NCBI GenBank assembly: GCA_002418465.1
Contig: DIEE01000046.1
Span: 608 to 9,441 of the forward strand
Direction: 5' to 3'
DNA length: 8,834 bases
Source: Pseudomonas sp. UBA5782
GTDB lineage: Bacteria > Pseudomonadota > Gammaproteobacteria > Pseudomonadales > Pseudomonadaceae
The notes below the pieces were generated by a model, which was given only the letters and a program-made list of their open reading frames with translations, was not told where the DNA came from and searched no databases. How positions within the stretch are numbered: position 1 is the first letter of the stretch; each line of letters opens with the position of its first letter. Positions 1-6,716 of the stretch are shown piece by piece. The translations under genes and the position numbers were made by a program.

Positions 1-616
1 GCTCGATGCTCGCCCGCGCCCCGGAGCCGGGCTCACGCATGTACAGCGCGTGCCCCTCCAGCTCGGCGGCAAGCAGGGCGCTGCGCCGCGCCAGCGCATG
101 GCTCGGGCCGACCACCGGCAGCAGCGCGTCGCGGGCCAGCAGGCGGTGTGTGTAGTTCGCCTGCTCGAACGGACCTTCGACGAAACCCAGGCTGATGCTG
201 GCGTCGTCGAGCTGATCGGTGACCACCTGGGTATTGCTCACCAGCAGTTCGACGAAGATGTCCGGGTAGGACGCGCGGAAGCGGTTGATCAGCGTCGGCA
301 GCAGGTAGGTGCCCAGTGTGGCGCTGGCACCCAGGCGCAGCTCGCCGCCGGCCAGGCTGGCGAAACTGCGCAGGTCGCGCTCCGCGGCCTGCTCCAGGGA
401 GAAGATGCGCTGGGCGTACTGGCGCAGGCGTTCGCCGCCTTCGGTCAGGCTCACCCCGCGCGGCTGGCGATCGAACAGGGTCAGGCCGATGCTGGCTTCC
501 AGCTCGCGGATTTCCCGTGTGACCGCCGGCTGGCTGATGAACAGCCTGGCCGCACCTGCACTGATGCTGCCGGCTTCGGCGACGGCGAGGAACACGCGCA
601 GGTGATGAAGATTCAT
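1..616 (-). CDS. LysR-type transcriptional regulator, CysL/YeiE-like (C-terminus cut by window edge)
   Basis: Reading the minus strand from the ATG at 616-614 gives 205 uninterrupted codons to the left edge, beginning MNLHHLRVFLAVAEAGSIS. The winged helix-turn-helix lies at about residues 3-60, with the recognition segment FISQPAVTREIRELE (26-40) and the LysR wing motif LFDRQPRGVSLTEGGERL (47-64). A linker helix (about 66-90) leads into the periplasmic-binding-protein-like effector domain. GASATLGTYLLP (96-107), FVEGP (145-149) and REPGSGAR (194-201) resemble the CysL/YeiE subgroup, whose studied members respond to sulfur metabolism or sulfite; that subgroup call is from memory of family motifs. 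LysR proteins are usually about 300 residues, so about 95 residues lie outside the window. No strong ribosome binding site precedes the ATG. The gene is divergent from the TDT transporter 110 bp away, which suggests that it regulates that gene and itself. The family is near certain; the ligand is unknown. Confidence 0.93.
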   Translation of the reverse strand, partial: MNLHHLRVFLAVAEAGSISAGAARLFISQPAVTREIRELEASIGLTLFDRQPRGVSLTEGGERLRQYAQRIFSLEQAAERDLRSFASLAGGELRLGASATLGTYLLPTLINRFRASYPDIFVELLVSNTQVVTDQLDDASISLGFVEGPFEQANYTHRLLARDALLPVVGPSHALARRSALLAAELEGHALYMREPGSGARASIE

Positions 617-632
617 ACGGATTAGGCATGTC

Positions 633-660
633 TTGGATACTGAATATGTATTTTTACTAT
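633..660 (+). promoter_or_regulatory. Weak sigma70-like promoter for the transporter gene
   Basis: TTGGAT at 633-638 and TACTAT at 655-660 are separated by 16 bp and lie in the only AT-rich part of the divergent intergenic region. Both hexamers are poor matches to consensus (about 3/6 and 4/6), as is common for promoters that depend on an activator. The LysR-type box at 637-651 lies within this promoter. Transcription from here would start after the upstream ATG at 628, which supports the later start codon at 727. Confidence 0.3.
637..651. promoter_or_regulatory. Candidate LysR-regulator binding site, ATAC-N7-GTAT
   Basis: The sequence ATAC (637-640), seven bases, GTAT (648-651) is an exact interrupted dyad. 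It contains the general LysR-family T-N11-A pattern (T638, A650). ATAC-N7-GTAT is the published recognition form for several LysR regulators such as BenM/CatM and ClcR. It lies between the divergent LysR and transporter genes, 21 bp upstream of the regulator's start codon, inside an unusually AT-rich patch. Use by this regulator is inferred. Confidence 0.5.
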
Positions 661-726
661 GGCATGCCGATTCGTAGGCTGGCGACCCTTCTGCTGACAC
701 GGGACGCCCCGCTCGGAGCCGCCGCA

Positions 727-1845
727 ATGCCTCGCCCCTTCACCCGCCCGCCCGAACCCTGGGCCTTCATCCGCCACTTCACGCCGTACTGGTTCGCCAT
801 GACCATGGGCACCGGCGTGCTGGCGCTGGTCATCGCCAACCTGCCGTGGGCCCTGCCCGGCCGCGATGCCCTGGCCTTCGCCCTGTGGCTTGTGAATGCG
901 ACGCTGTTCGCCACCTTCGCCCTGCTGTTCGTCGCCCGCTGCCTGCTGTTCCGCGAGACCTTCCTGCCGATGCTGCTGCATCCGGTGCAGTCGATGTACC
1001 TCGGCGCGATCCCGATGGGCCTGGCGACCCTGATCAACGGCCTGGCGCTGTTCGGCGCGCAGCGCTGGGGCAGCGGCATCTATCCGCTGGCGCAGGCACT
1101 GTGGTGGCTCGATGCATTGCTGGCGATAGGCACCGCGATACTTGTTCCGTACCTGATGTTCACTCGCCAGGATCATGCGCTGGAGAAGCTGACCGGCGTC
1201 TGGCTGCTGCCGATCGTCGCACCCGAGGTGGCCGCCAGCGCGGCCGGCGTGCTGGTGCCGCACCTGCCGGCGGAAGCCGCCCGGCAGATGCTCGCGGTGG
1301 GCTACCTGCTGTGGGGCATGTCGCTGAGCCTGGCGTTCTCGCTGATCACCCTGGTGCTGCTGCGCCTGGCGCTGCACAAGCTGCCGGACACCGATTTCGC
1401 CGCCACGAGCTGGCTGCCGCTGGGGCCGCTGTCCACCGGTTGTCTGGGCCTGCTGAGCATGGGCCGCGACGCGCCGCTGGCGTTCGCCGGCACCCCGTTG
1501 CAGGGCGCCGCCGAACTGGCCCGCGACATCGGCCTGATCGGCGGCCTGGCGCTGTGGGGCGCGGCGCTCTGGTGGCTGGTCACGGCGACCCTGTTCACCC
1601 GCCACTACCTGCGCGACCGCATGGCCTTCAACCTCGGCTGGTGGGGCTTCACCTTCCCCCTCGGGGTGTTCAGCCTGGCCACCTTCGAGCTCTACCGGCT
1701 GACCGCGCTGGCGTTTTTCGGCGTGATCGGCGCCGCCACCGCGCTGCAGCTGCTCGCCGTATGGATGCTGGTGATGCAGCGCACCCTGCGTGGCATCTGG
1801 CATGGGGAGCTGTTCAACGCGCCCCGCCTGCGCAGCGCTGCCTGA
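727..1845 (+). CDS. TDT family (SLAC1/TehA-like) transporter, possible sulfite or dicarboxylate exporter
   Basis: This encodes a 372-residue inner-membrane protein of the tellurite-resistance/dicarboxylate transporter family (voltage-dependent anion channel fold, PF03595). About ten hydrophobic segments are visible, near residues 22-41, 50-72, 93-110, 124-146, 158-178, 187-214, 230-246, 266-290, 302-322 and 327-350. Family-like motifs are FTPYWFAMTMGTGV (18-31), WLLPIVAPEVAA (159-170), GPLSTGCLGLLSMG (233-246) and NLGWWGFTFPLGVFSLATFE (302-321). The ATG at 727 is chosen because GGAG (715-718) lies 8 bp before it and the protein then starts just ahead of the first conserved motif. An in-frame ATG at 628 would add 33 residues but lies upstream of the candidate promoter. 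Relatives include TehA, the malate permease Mae1 and the sulfite pump Ssu1, so the substrate cannot be read from sequence. The divergent CysL/YeiE-like regulator makes sulfite worth testing. Confidence 0.88.
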   Translation: MPRPFTRPPEPWAFIRHFTPYWFAMTMGTGVLALVIANLPWALPGRDALAFALWLVNATLFATFALLFVARCLLFRETFLPMLLHPVQSMYLGAIPMGLATLINGLALFGAQRWGSGIYPLAQALWWLDALLAIGTAILVPYLMFTRQDHALEKLTGVWLLPIVAPEVAASAAGVLVPHLPAEAARQMLAVGYLLWGMSLSLAFSLITLVLLRLALHKLPDTDFAATSWLPLGPLSTGCLGLLSMGRDAPLAFAGTPLQGAAELARDIGLIGGLALWGAALWWLVTATLFTRHYLRDRMAFNLGWWGFTFPLGVFSLATFELYRLTALAFFGVIGAATALQLLAVWMLVMQRTLRGIWHGELFNAPRLRSAA

Positions 1846-1887
1846 AACGGCGCGGAGTTTCAAGGACGACCGTCCGCGCTTCCGTCA

Positions 1888-1917
1888 TTGCCCGAACACC
1901 TCCCGCTAAGCGAAAAT
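1888..1917 (+). promoter_or_regulatory. Tentative tktA promoter
   Basis: TTGCCC (1888-1893) and GAAAAT (1912-1917) are 18 bp apart, and the second lies 51 bp upstream of the transketolase ATG. The -10 match is mediocre. The position is sensible because tktA follows a gene of unrelated function after a 123-bp gap and probably has its own promoter. The -10 candidate overlaps the left arm of the inverted repeat at 1905-1937. Confidence 0.3.
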
Positions 1918-1937
1918 AGCCGCCCTTTTTCGTTAGC
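1905..1937 (+). other. Interrupted inverted repeat in the tktA upstream/leader region
   Basis: The left arm GCTAAGCGAAAA (1905-1916) pairs with the right arm TTTTCGTTAGC (1927-1937), giving 11 base pairs with one bulged G and a 10-base loop (1917-1926). It is followed by GTCTTTTTC. It could be an operator overlapping the tktA -10 region, a 5' UTR hairpin, or a weak terminator for the upstream transporter. The sequence alone does not decide. Confidence 0.4.
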
Positions 1938-1968
1938 CGTCTTTTTCAAGACCCGCAGGAGATCAGCG

Positions 1969-3966
1969 ATGCCCAGCCGTCGTGAGCGTGCCAATGCCAT
2001 TCGTGCCCTGAGCATGGATGCCGTGCAGAAAGCCAACAGCGGCCACCCGGGTGCCCCCATGGGCATGGCGGACATCGCCGAAGTGCTCTGGCGCGACTAC
2101 CTCAAGCACAACCCGAGCAACCCGAACTGGGCCGATCGCGACCGCTTCGTGCTGTCCAACGGCCACGGCTCGATGCTGATCTACTCGCTGCTGCACCTGA
2201 CCGGCTACGACCTGTCCATCGACGACCTGAAGAACTTCCGCCAGTTGCACAGCAAGACTCCGGGCCACCCGGAGTTCGGCTATGCGCCGGGCGTCGAGAC
2301 CACCACCGGGCCGCTCGGCCAGGGCATCGCCAACGCCGTCGGTTTCGCCCTGGCGGAAAAGATCATGGCCGCGCAGTTCAACCGTGACGGCCACAGCGTC
2401 GTCGACCACAACACCTACGTGTTCCTCGGCGACGGCTGCATGATGGAAGGCATCTCCCACGAAGTCTGCTCGCTGGCCGGCACCCTCGGCCTGGGCAAGC
2501 TGATCGCCTTCTACGACGACAACGGCATCTCCATCGACGGCGAAGTCCACGGCTGGTTCACCGACGATACCCCGGCGCGCTTCGAAGCCTATGGCTGGCA
2601 GGTGATCCGCAACGTCGACGGGCATGACGCCGACGAAATCAAGATGGCCATCGACACCGCGCGCAAGAGCGCGCAGCCGACGCTGATCTGCTGCAAGACC
2701 ATCATCGGCTTCGGTTCGCCGAACAAGCAGGGCAAGGAAGAAAGCCACGGCGCCGCGCTCGGCGCCGACGAGGTCGCGCTGACCCGCGCGGCGCTGGGCT
2801 GGAACCACGCGCCGTTCGAAATCCCCGCCGACATCTACGCCGAGTGGAATGCCAAGGAAGCCGGCGTCGCCGCCGAAGCCGACTGGAACCAGCGCTTCGC
2901 CGCCTACTCCGCCGCCTACCCGGAGCTGGCCAACGAGTTCGTCCGGCGCATGGCCGGCGAGCTGCCAGCCGACTTCTCGGAGAAGGCTTCCGAATTCATC
3001 CGCGCGGTCGCCGACAAGGGCGAGACCATCGCCAGCCGCAAGGCCAGCCAGAACTGCCTGAACGCCTTCGGCCCGCTACTGCCGGAACTGCTCGGCGGTT
3101 CCGCCGACCTCGCCGGCTCCAACCTGACCCTGTGGAAGGGCTGCAAGCCGGTGGTTCAGGAAGACGCCTCGGGCAACTACATGTACTACGGCGTTCGCGA
3201 ATTCGGCATGAGCGCGATCATGAACGGCATCGCCCTGCACGGCGGCCTGATCCCCTACGGCGCGACCTTCCTGATGTTCATGGAATACGCGCGCAACGCC
3301 GTGCGCATGGCCGCGCTGATGAAGCAGCGCGTGCTCTTCGTGTTCACCCACGACTCCATCGGCCTGGGCGAAGACGGCCCGACGCACCAGCCGGTCGAGC
3401 AGCTGACCAGCCTGCGCACCACGCCGAACCTGGACACCTGGCGCCCGGCCGATGCGGTGGAAGCCGCGGTGGCCTGGAAGCACGCCATCGAGCGCAAGGA
3501 CGGCCCGAGCGCGCTGATCTTCTCGCGGCAGAACCTGCCGCATAACCTGCGCGACCACGAAACCGAGGCGGCCATTAGCCGTGGCGGCTACGTGCTCAAG
3601 GGCTGCGCTGGCGAGCCGGAACTGATCCTCATCGCCACCGGCTCGGAAGTCGGCCTGGCCATCGCCGCCTACGACACGCTGACCGCGCAGGGTCGCCGGG
3701 TGCGCGTGGTGTCGATGCCGTCGACCAGCGTCTTCGATGCCCAGGACGCCGCCTACAAGCAGTCCGTGCTGCCGCTGGAAGTCGGCGCGCGGATCGCCAT
3801 CGAAGCCGCGCATGCCGACTACTGGTACAAGTACGTCGGCCTCGAAGGCCGCGTGATCGGCATGACCAGCTACGGCGAATCGGCCCCGGCCGGCGCGCTG
3901 TTCGAGCACTTCGGCTTCACCGTCGAGAACGTCCTGGCGACGGCCGAAGAGCTGCTGGAAGACTAA
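1969..3966 (+). CDS. tktA: Transketolase
   Basis: This 665-residue cytoplasmic thiamine-diphosphate enzyme transfers two-carbon ketol units between sugar phosphates, linking the pentose phosphate pathway to glycolysis and supplying erythrose 4-phosphate. Full-length family landmarks are present: SGHPGAP (24-30, His26), NGHGS (64-68, His66), GPLGQG (114-119), and the ThDP/metal motif GDGCMMEG (154-161) with Asn185 in DDNGISIDG. The proton-relay glutamate is Glu411 in REFGMSA, the same number as in E. coli TktA. HDSIGLGEDGPTHQP (461-475) includes the substrate-binding His473. The N-terminal pyrophosphate, central pyrimidine and C-terminal domains are all intact. The ATG at 1969 is chosen because AGGAG (1957-1961) lies 7 bp upstream and the length matches Pseudomonas transketolases. 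An in-frame ATG at 1888 would only add an atypical leader that crosses the promoter region. The next gene, epd, uses the erythrose 4-phosphate made here, but a 211-bp repeat-rich gap separates them. Confidence 0.98.
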   Translation: MPSRRERANAIRALSMDAVQKANSGHPGAPMGMADIAEVLWRDYLKHNPSNPNWADRDRFVLSNGHGSMLIYSLLHLTGYDLSIDDLKNFRQLHSKTPGHPEFGYAPGVETTTGPLGQGIANAVGFALAEKIMAAQFNRDGHSVVDHNTYVFLGDGCMMEGISHEVCSLAGTLGLGKLIAFYDDNGISIDGEVHGWFTDDTPARFEAYGWQVIRNVDGHDADEIKMAIDTARKSAQPTLICCKTIIGFGSPNKQGKEESHGAALGADEVALTRAALGWNHAPFEIPADIYAEWNAKEAGVAAEADWNQRFAAYSAAYPELANEFVRRMAGELPADFSEKASEFIRAVADKGETIASRKASQNCLNAFGPLLPELLGGSADLAGSNLTLWKGCKPVVQEDASGNYMYYGVREFGMSAIMNGIALHGGLIPYGATFLMFMEYARNAVRMAALMKQRVLFVFTHDSIGLGEDGPTHQPVEQLTSLRTTPNLDTWRPADAVEAAVAWKHAIERKDGPSALIFSRQNLPHNLRDHETEAAISRGGYVLKGCAGEPELILIATGSEVGLAIAAYDTLTAQGRRVRVVSMPSTSVFDAQDAAYKQSVLPLEVGARIAIEAAHADYWYKYVGLEGRVIGMTSYGESAPAGALFEHFGFTVENVLATAEELLED

Positions 3967-3985
3967 AGTCAGAACGACGCCGCAA

Positions 3986-4064
3986 GGTGGATCGGGCGTA
4001 GCCGACGCTCTTTTCATCCACTGCTGCACCGCCCGGTGGATCGATGAAACGCGATCCACCCTAC
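3986..4064. repeat. REP-like palindromic repeats, GGTGGATCG family
   Basis: Two copies of GGTGGATCG occur, at 3986-3994 and 4035-4043. The second forms a perfect 9-bp stem with CGATCCACC (4052-4060) across an 8-base loop, and CTAC (4061-4064) follows. Read on the other strand this is GTAG followed by a palindrome, the signature of Pseudomonas REP elements. The first copy is more degenerate: ATCCAC at 4016-4021 closes it, with a small GCGT/ACGC hairpin (3996-3999/4005-4008) inside. The block lies directly after the tktA stop codon. Confidence 0.65.
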
Positions 4065-4077
4065 GGGTCCTGCCTGT

Positions 4078-4153
4078 GTAGGATGGGTCGAGCGCAGAGA
4101 TACCCATCGCGTGTGCCGATGGGTTACGCCGCTTCGCGGCCGGCCCATCCTAC
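4078..4153. repeat. BIME-like pair of inverted REP elements, GTAGGATGGG family
   Basis: GTAGGATGGG (4078-4087) is exactly repeated in inverse as CCCATCCTAC (4144-4153). Each outer arm also has an inner partner: GATGGGT (4082-4088) pairs with ACCCATC (4102-4108), and GATGGG (4118-4123) pairs with CCCATC (4144-4149). A GCCGC-TTC-GCGGC hairpin is at 4128-4140. Two head-to-head GTAG-type REP units make a bacterial interspersed mosaic element. It ends 24 bp before epd and may stabilise transcript ends or uncouple tktA from epd expression. No T-tract is present, so it is not a classical terminator. Confidence 0.72.
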
Positions 4154-4177
4154 GGTCGTTTCCCCATCGAGATCGCC

Positions 4178-5221
4178 ATGTCCAAGCCTCCCTACAAAGT
4201 CGCCCTGAACGGCTACGGCCGGATCGGTCGCTGCGTGTTGCGCGCGCTGCACGAGCGCCACGGCGAGACGAACTTCGAGATCGTCGCGCTGAACGACCTG
4301 GCCGATCAGGCGAGCATCGAGTACCTGACCCGTTTCGACTCCACCCACGGGCGCTTCCCCGGCGCGGTGAGCGTTGACGGCGACTGCCTGCACATCAACG
4401 GCGACTGCGTGAAGGTGCTGCGCGAGCGCACCCCGGAGGCGATCGACTGGCGCGCGCTGGAGGTCGATCTGGTGCTGGAATGCTCCGGCGCCTACAACGT
4501 CCGCCGCGAAGCGCAACGTTTCATCGACGCCGGCGCGCCGCGGGTGCTGCTGTCGCAACCGATGGCCAGCGAGGCGGACATCGACGCCACCGTGGTCTTC
4601 GGCATCAACCAGGCGTGCCTGCGCGGCGGCGAGAAACTGGTGTCGAACGCCTCCTGCACCACCAACTGCAGCGTGCCGTTGCTGAAACTTTTGAACGATG
4701 CCGTGGGTCTTGAATACGTTTCCATCACCACGATCCACTCCGCGATGAACGACCAGCCGGTAATCGACGCCTATCACCACGAAGACCTGCGCCGCACGCG
4801 CTCGGCCTTCCAGTCGGTGATTCCGGTGTCCACCGGCCTCGCCCGCGGCATCGAACGGCTGCTGCCGGAGCTGTCCGGGCGTATCCAGGCCAAGGCGATC
4901 CGCGTGCCGACGGTCAACGTCTCGTGCCTCGACATCACCCTGCAGACCGCCCGCGATACCACCACCGAGGAGATCAACCGGATTCTCCGCAGCGCCTCGG
5001 AAAGCGGCCCGCTGCACGGCCTGCTGGCCTACACCGAACTGCCGCACGCCAGCTGCGACTTCAACCACGACCCCCACTCGGCCATCGTCGATGGCAGCCT
5101 GACCCGCGTTTCCGGCCCCCGGCTGGTGAACCTGCTGGCCTGGTTCGACAACGAATGGGGGTTCGCCAATCGCATGCTCGATGTGGCGGAGCACTTCCTG
5201 CGTACCGCCCACCCTTACTGA
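4178..5221 (+). CDS. epd: D-erythrose-4-phosphate dehydrogenase
   Basis: This 347-residue cytoplasmic dehydrogenase of the GAPDH superfamily is expected to oxidise erythrose 4-phosphate with NAD+ to 4-phosphoerythronate, the first step of the DXP-dependent route to pyridoxal phosphate. The Rossmann motif NGYGRIGR is at residues 11-18. The active-site motif SNASCTTNC (156-164) carries the nucleophile Cys160. The catalytic histidine is His187 in TTIHSAMNDQ, a form characteristic of Epd, where GAPDH typically has a TxHxYT-type segment. RRTRSAFQSVIPVSTG (205-220) and the C-terminal WFDNEWGFANRMLD are also family-typical. GAPDH is the alternative, but the SAMNDQ motif and the tktA/pgk context favour Epd. 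Only a weak GAGAT-like ribosome site precedes the ATG. No convincing promoter was found in the repeat-filled upstream gap. The stop lies 24 bp before pgk, so the two are probably co-transcribed. Confidence 0.95.
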   Translation: MSKPPYKVALNGYGRIGRCVLRALHERHGETNFEIVALNDLADQASIEYLTRFDSTHGRFPGAVSVDGDCLHINGDCVKVLRERTPEAIDWRALEVDLVLECSGAYNVRREAQRFIDAGAPRVLLSQPMASEADIDATVVFGINQACLRGGEKLVSNASCTTNCSVPLLKLLNDAVGLEYVSITTIHSAMNDQPVIDAYHHEDLRRTRSAFQSVIPVSTGLARGIERLLPELSGRIQAKAIRVPTVNVSCLDITLQTARDTTTEEINRILRSASESGPLHGLLAYTELPHASCDFNHDPHSAIVDGSLTRVSGPRLVNLLAWFDNEWGFANRMLDVAEHFLRTAHPY

Positions 5222-5245
5222 ACCGCTCATTCAAGGACCGACTCC

Positions 5246-6424
5246 ATGACCACGCCCTTCATGAACATAGCGAAGATGACCGACCTGGACCTGCACGGTA
5301 AGCGCGTACTCATCCGCGAAGACCTCAACGTGCCGGTGAAAGAAGGTGTGGTGAAGAGCGATGCACGCATCGTCGCGGCGCTGCCGACCCTCAAGCTGGC
5401 TCTGGAAAAAGGCGCTGCTGTGCTGGTCTGCTCGCACCTGGGCCGCCCCGAGGAAGGCATCTACAGCGAAGAGGACAGCCTCGCTCCGGTCGCCGCCTAC
5501 CTGGCCAAGGCGCTGGGCCGCGAGGTTCCGCTGATCAAGGACTACCTCGACGGCGTCGACGTCCAGCCCGGCCAACTGGTGCTGCTGGAGAACGTGCGCT
5601 TCAACAAGGGCGAGAAGAAGAACACCGACGAGCTGGCGCAGAAGTACGCCGCCCTCTGCGACGTGTTCGTGATGGACGCCTTCGGCACCGCGCACCGCGC
5701 CCAGGGCTCGACCCACGGCGTGGCGAAGTTCGCCAAGGTCGCCGCCGCAGGCCCGCTGCTGGCCGCCGAACTCGACGCCCTGGGCAAGGCGCTGAAGAGC
5801 CCCGAGCGCCCGCTGGCGGCCATCGTCGCCGGCTCCAAGGTGTCCACCAAGCTCGACGTGCTGAACTCGCTGAGCCAGCTCTGCGACCAGCTGATCGTTG
5901 GCGGCGGCATCGCCAACACCTTCCTGGCTGCGGCCGGCTACAAGGTCGGCAAGTCGCTCTACGAAGCCGACCTGGTGGAAACCGCCAAGGCCATCGCCGC
6001 CAAGGTCAGCGTACCGCTGCCGGTGGACGTGGTGGTCGCCAAGGCCTTCGCCGAAGATGCCGAAGCCACGGTCAAGCTGATCGCCGACGTCGACGACGAC
6101 GACATGATCCTCGACATCGGCCCGCAGACCGCCGCGCAGTTCGCCGGGCTGCTGAAATCCTCGAAGACCATCCTCTGGAACGGCCCGGTCGGCGTCTTCG
6201 AATTCGACCAGTTCGGCGAAGGCACCAAGGCGCTGGCCCTGGCGATCGCCGAAAGCCCGGCCTTCTCCATCGCCGGCGGTGGCGACACCCTGGCGGCGAT
6301 CGACAAGTACGGCGTGGCCGAGAAGATCTCCTACATCTCCACCGGCGGCGGCGCCTTCCTCGAATTCGTCGAGGGCAAGGTGCTGCCGGCGGTGGAAATT
6401 CTCGAGCAGCGCGGCAACCGTTGA
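5246..6424 (+). CDS. pgk: Phosphoglycerate kinase
   Basis: This cytoplasmic enzyme interconverts 1,3-bisphosphoglycerate + ADP and 3-phosphoglycerate + ATP in glycolysis and gluconeogenesis. Numbered from the ATG at 5246 (392 residues), the PGK signature RVLIREDLNVP is at 20-30, the substrate-binding SHLGRP at 63-68, LLENVRF at 113-119 and DAFGTAHR at 144-151. The nucleotide-side segments AGSKVSTKLDVL (195-206) and GGGIANTFL (219-227) follow, and GGGDTLAAIDKYG and STGGGAFLEFVEGK close the C-terminal domain. Both domains are complete. Two starts compete. The ATG at 5246 has AAGGA (5233-5237) at an ideal 8-bp distance. The ATG at 5261 gives 387 residues, the length I recall for Pseudomonas Pgk, but has no ribosome site of its own. 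I prefer 5246 on the ribosome site. It lies 24 bp after epd. Confidence 0.97.
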   Translation: MTTPFMNIAKMTDLDLHGKRVLIREDLNVPVKEGVVKSDARIVAALPTLKLALEKGAAVLVCSHLGRPEEGIYSEEDSLAPVAAYLAKALGREVPLIKDYLDGVDVQPGQLVLLENVRFNKGEKKNTDELAQKYAALCDVFVMDAFGTAHRAQGSTHGVAKFAKVAAAGPLLAAELDALGKALKSPERPLAAIVAGSKVSTKLDVLNSLSQLCDQLIVGGGIANTFLAAAGYKVGKSLYEADLVETAKAIAAKVSVPLPVDVVVAKAFAEDAEATVKLIADVDDDDMILDIGPQTAAQFAGLLKSSKTILWNGPVGVFEFDQFGEGTKALALAIAESPAFSIAGGGDTLAAIDKYGVAEKISYISTGGGAFLEFVEGKVLPAVEILEQRGNR

Positions 6425-6473
6425 GGTTTGAAGCAGCGGTTCCGGCAACCAACCGGGTCCGCTCGCTGTCTCT

Positions 6474-6490
6474 TGGTCTGGAACAGACCA
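6474..6490 (+). other. Intercistronic hairpin between pgk and the small lipoprotein gene
   Basis: TGGTCTG (6474-6480), loop GAA, CAGACCA (6484-6490) is a perfect 7-bp stem with a three-base loop. It is followed by the ribosome site AGGGAG (6495-6500) of the next gene and not by a T-tract. It is therefore more likely an mRNA processing or stability element, or chance, than a terminator. Confidence 0.4.
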
Positions 6491-6509
6491 TGCAAGGGAG
6501 ACGAAGACC

Positions 6510-6704
6510 ATGCGCTACTCGTTATTGCTGCTGTGCTGCCTAGGAATCGCCGGATGCGCCGGCGGCAATTCGCCGAGCGCCTGCGAGGTGTTCAGTCCGC
6601 CGCCTGCGGACAGTCCGACCGCCAAGGACGACCAGCGCGTCGAAATGCAGAGCAGCGGCGACCCGACCCTGAGCGCCGACGCCTCGGAGCAGGACTGCCC
6701 CTGA
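6510..6704 (+). CDS. Small putative outer-membrane lipoprotein, function unknown
   Basis: This encodes a 64-residue precursor. Residues 1-15 form a signal peptide (MRYSLLLLCCLGIAG) ending in a lipobox IAGC with Cys16 as the predicted lipidated residue. Residue +2 is Ala rather than Asp, which by the Lol rule predicts transfer to the outer membrane. The mature part (about 49 residues) is hydrophilic and probably disordered, rich in Ser, Pro, Asp and Glu, with two further cysteines (25 and 63) that could form a disulfide. AGGGAG (6495-6500) lies 9 bp before the ATG. The gene sits 85 bp after pgk and 12 bp before the next lipoprotein gene, so it is probably in the same transcript. I recall small hypothetical genes at the same place in P. 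aeruginosa. No function can be assigned. Confidence 0.75.
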   Translation: MRYSLLLLCCLGIAGCAGGNSPSACEVFSPPPADSPTAKDDQRVEMQSSGDPTLSADASEQDCP

Positions 6705-6716
6705 TAAGGAAATGGA

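Noticed and set aside
33..629. Minus-strand open frame of 198 codons overlapping the LysR gene
   Set aside because: It has an Arg/Pro/Gly-rich composition with no recognisable motif. It lies in a different frame of the same strand from the clear LysR coding sequence, which runs off the window edge.
628..726. N-terminal extension of the TDT transporter from the ATG at 628
   Set aside because: It has no ribosome site, lies upstream of the candidate promoter, and the added 33 residues precede the usual family start. The ATG at 727 has GGAG at 8 bp.
622..1863. Minus-strand open frame of 413 codons opposite the TDT transporter
   Set aside because: The Gln/Gly/Arg/His-rich translation is typical of the antisense of a GC-rich gene. 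The plus strand encodes a coherent ten-helix membrane protein.
1850..1879. GCGCGGA/TCCGCGC inverted repeat just after the transporter stop, considered as a terminator
   Set aside because: The loop is 16 bases and no T-tract follows (TTCCGTCATTG). The 7-bp stem is easily found by chance in sequence of this composition.
3076..4107. Minus-strand open frame of 343 codons opposite the tktA 3' half and the repeat gap
   Set aside because: Its N-terminal part is translated REP palindrome and the rest is the antisense of transketolase.
5231..6511. Minus-strand open frame of 426 codons opposite pgk
   Set aside because: It is antisense to the fully conserved phosphoglycerate kinase. Its composition is driven by codon bias, with no domain or ribosome site.
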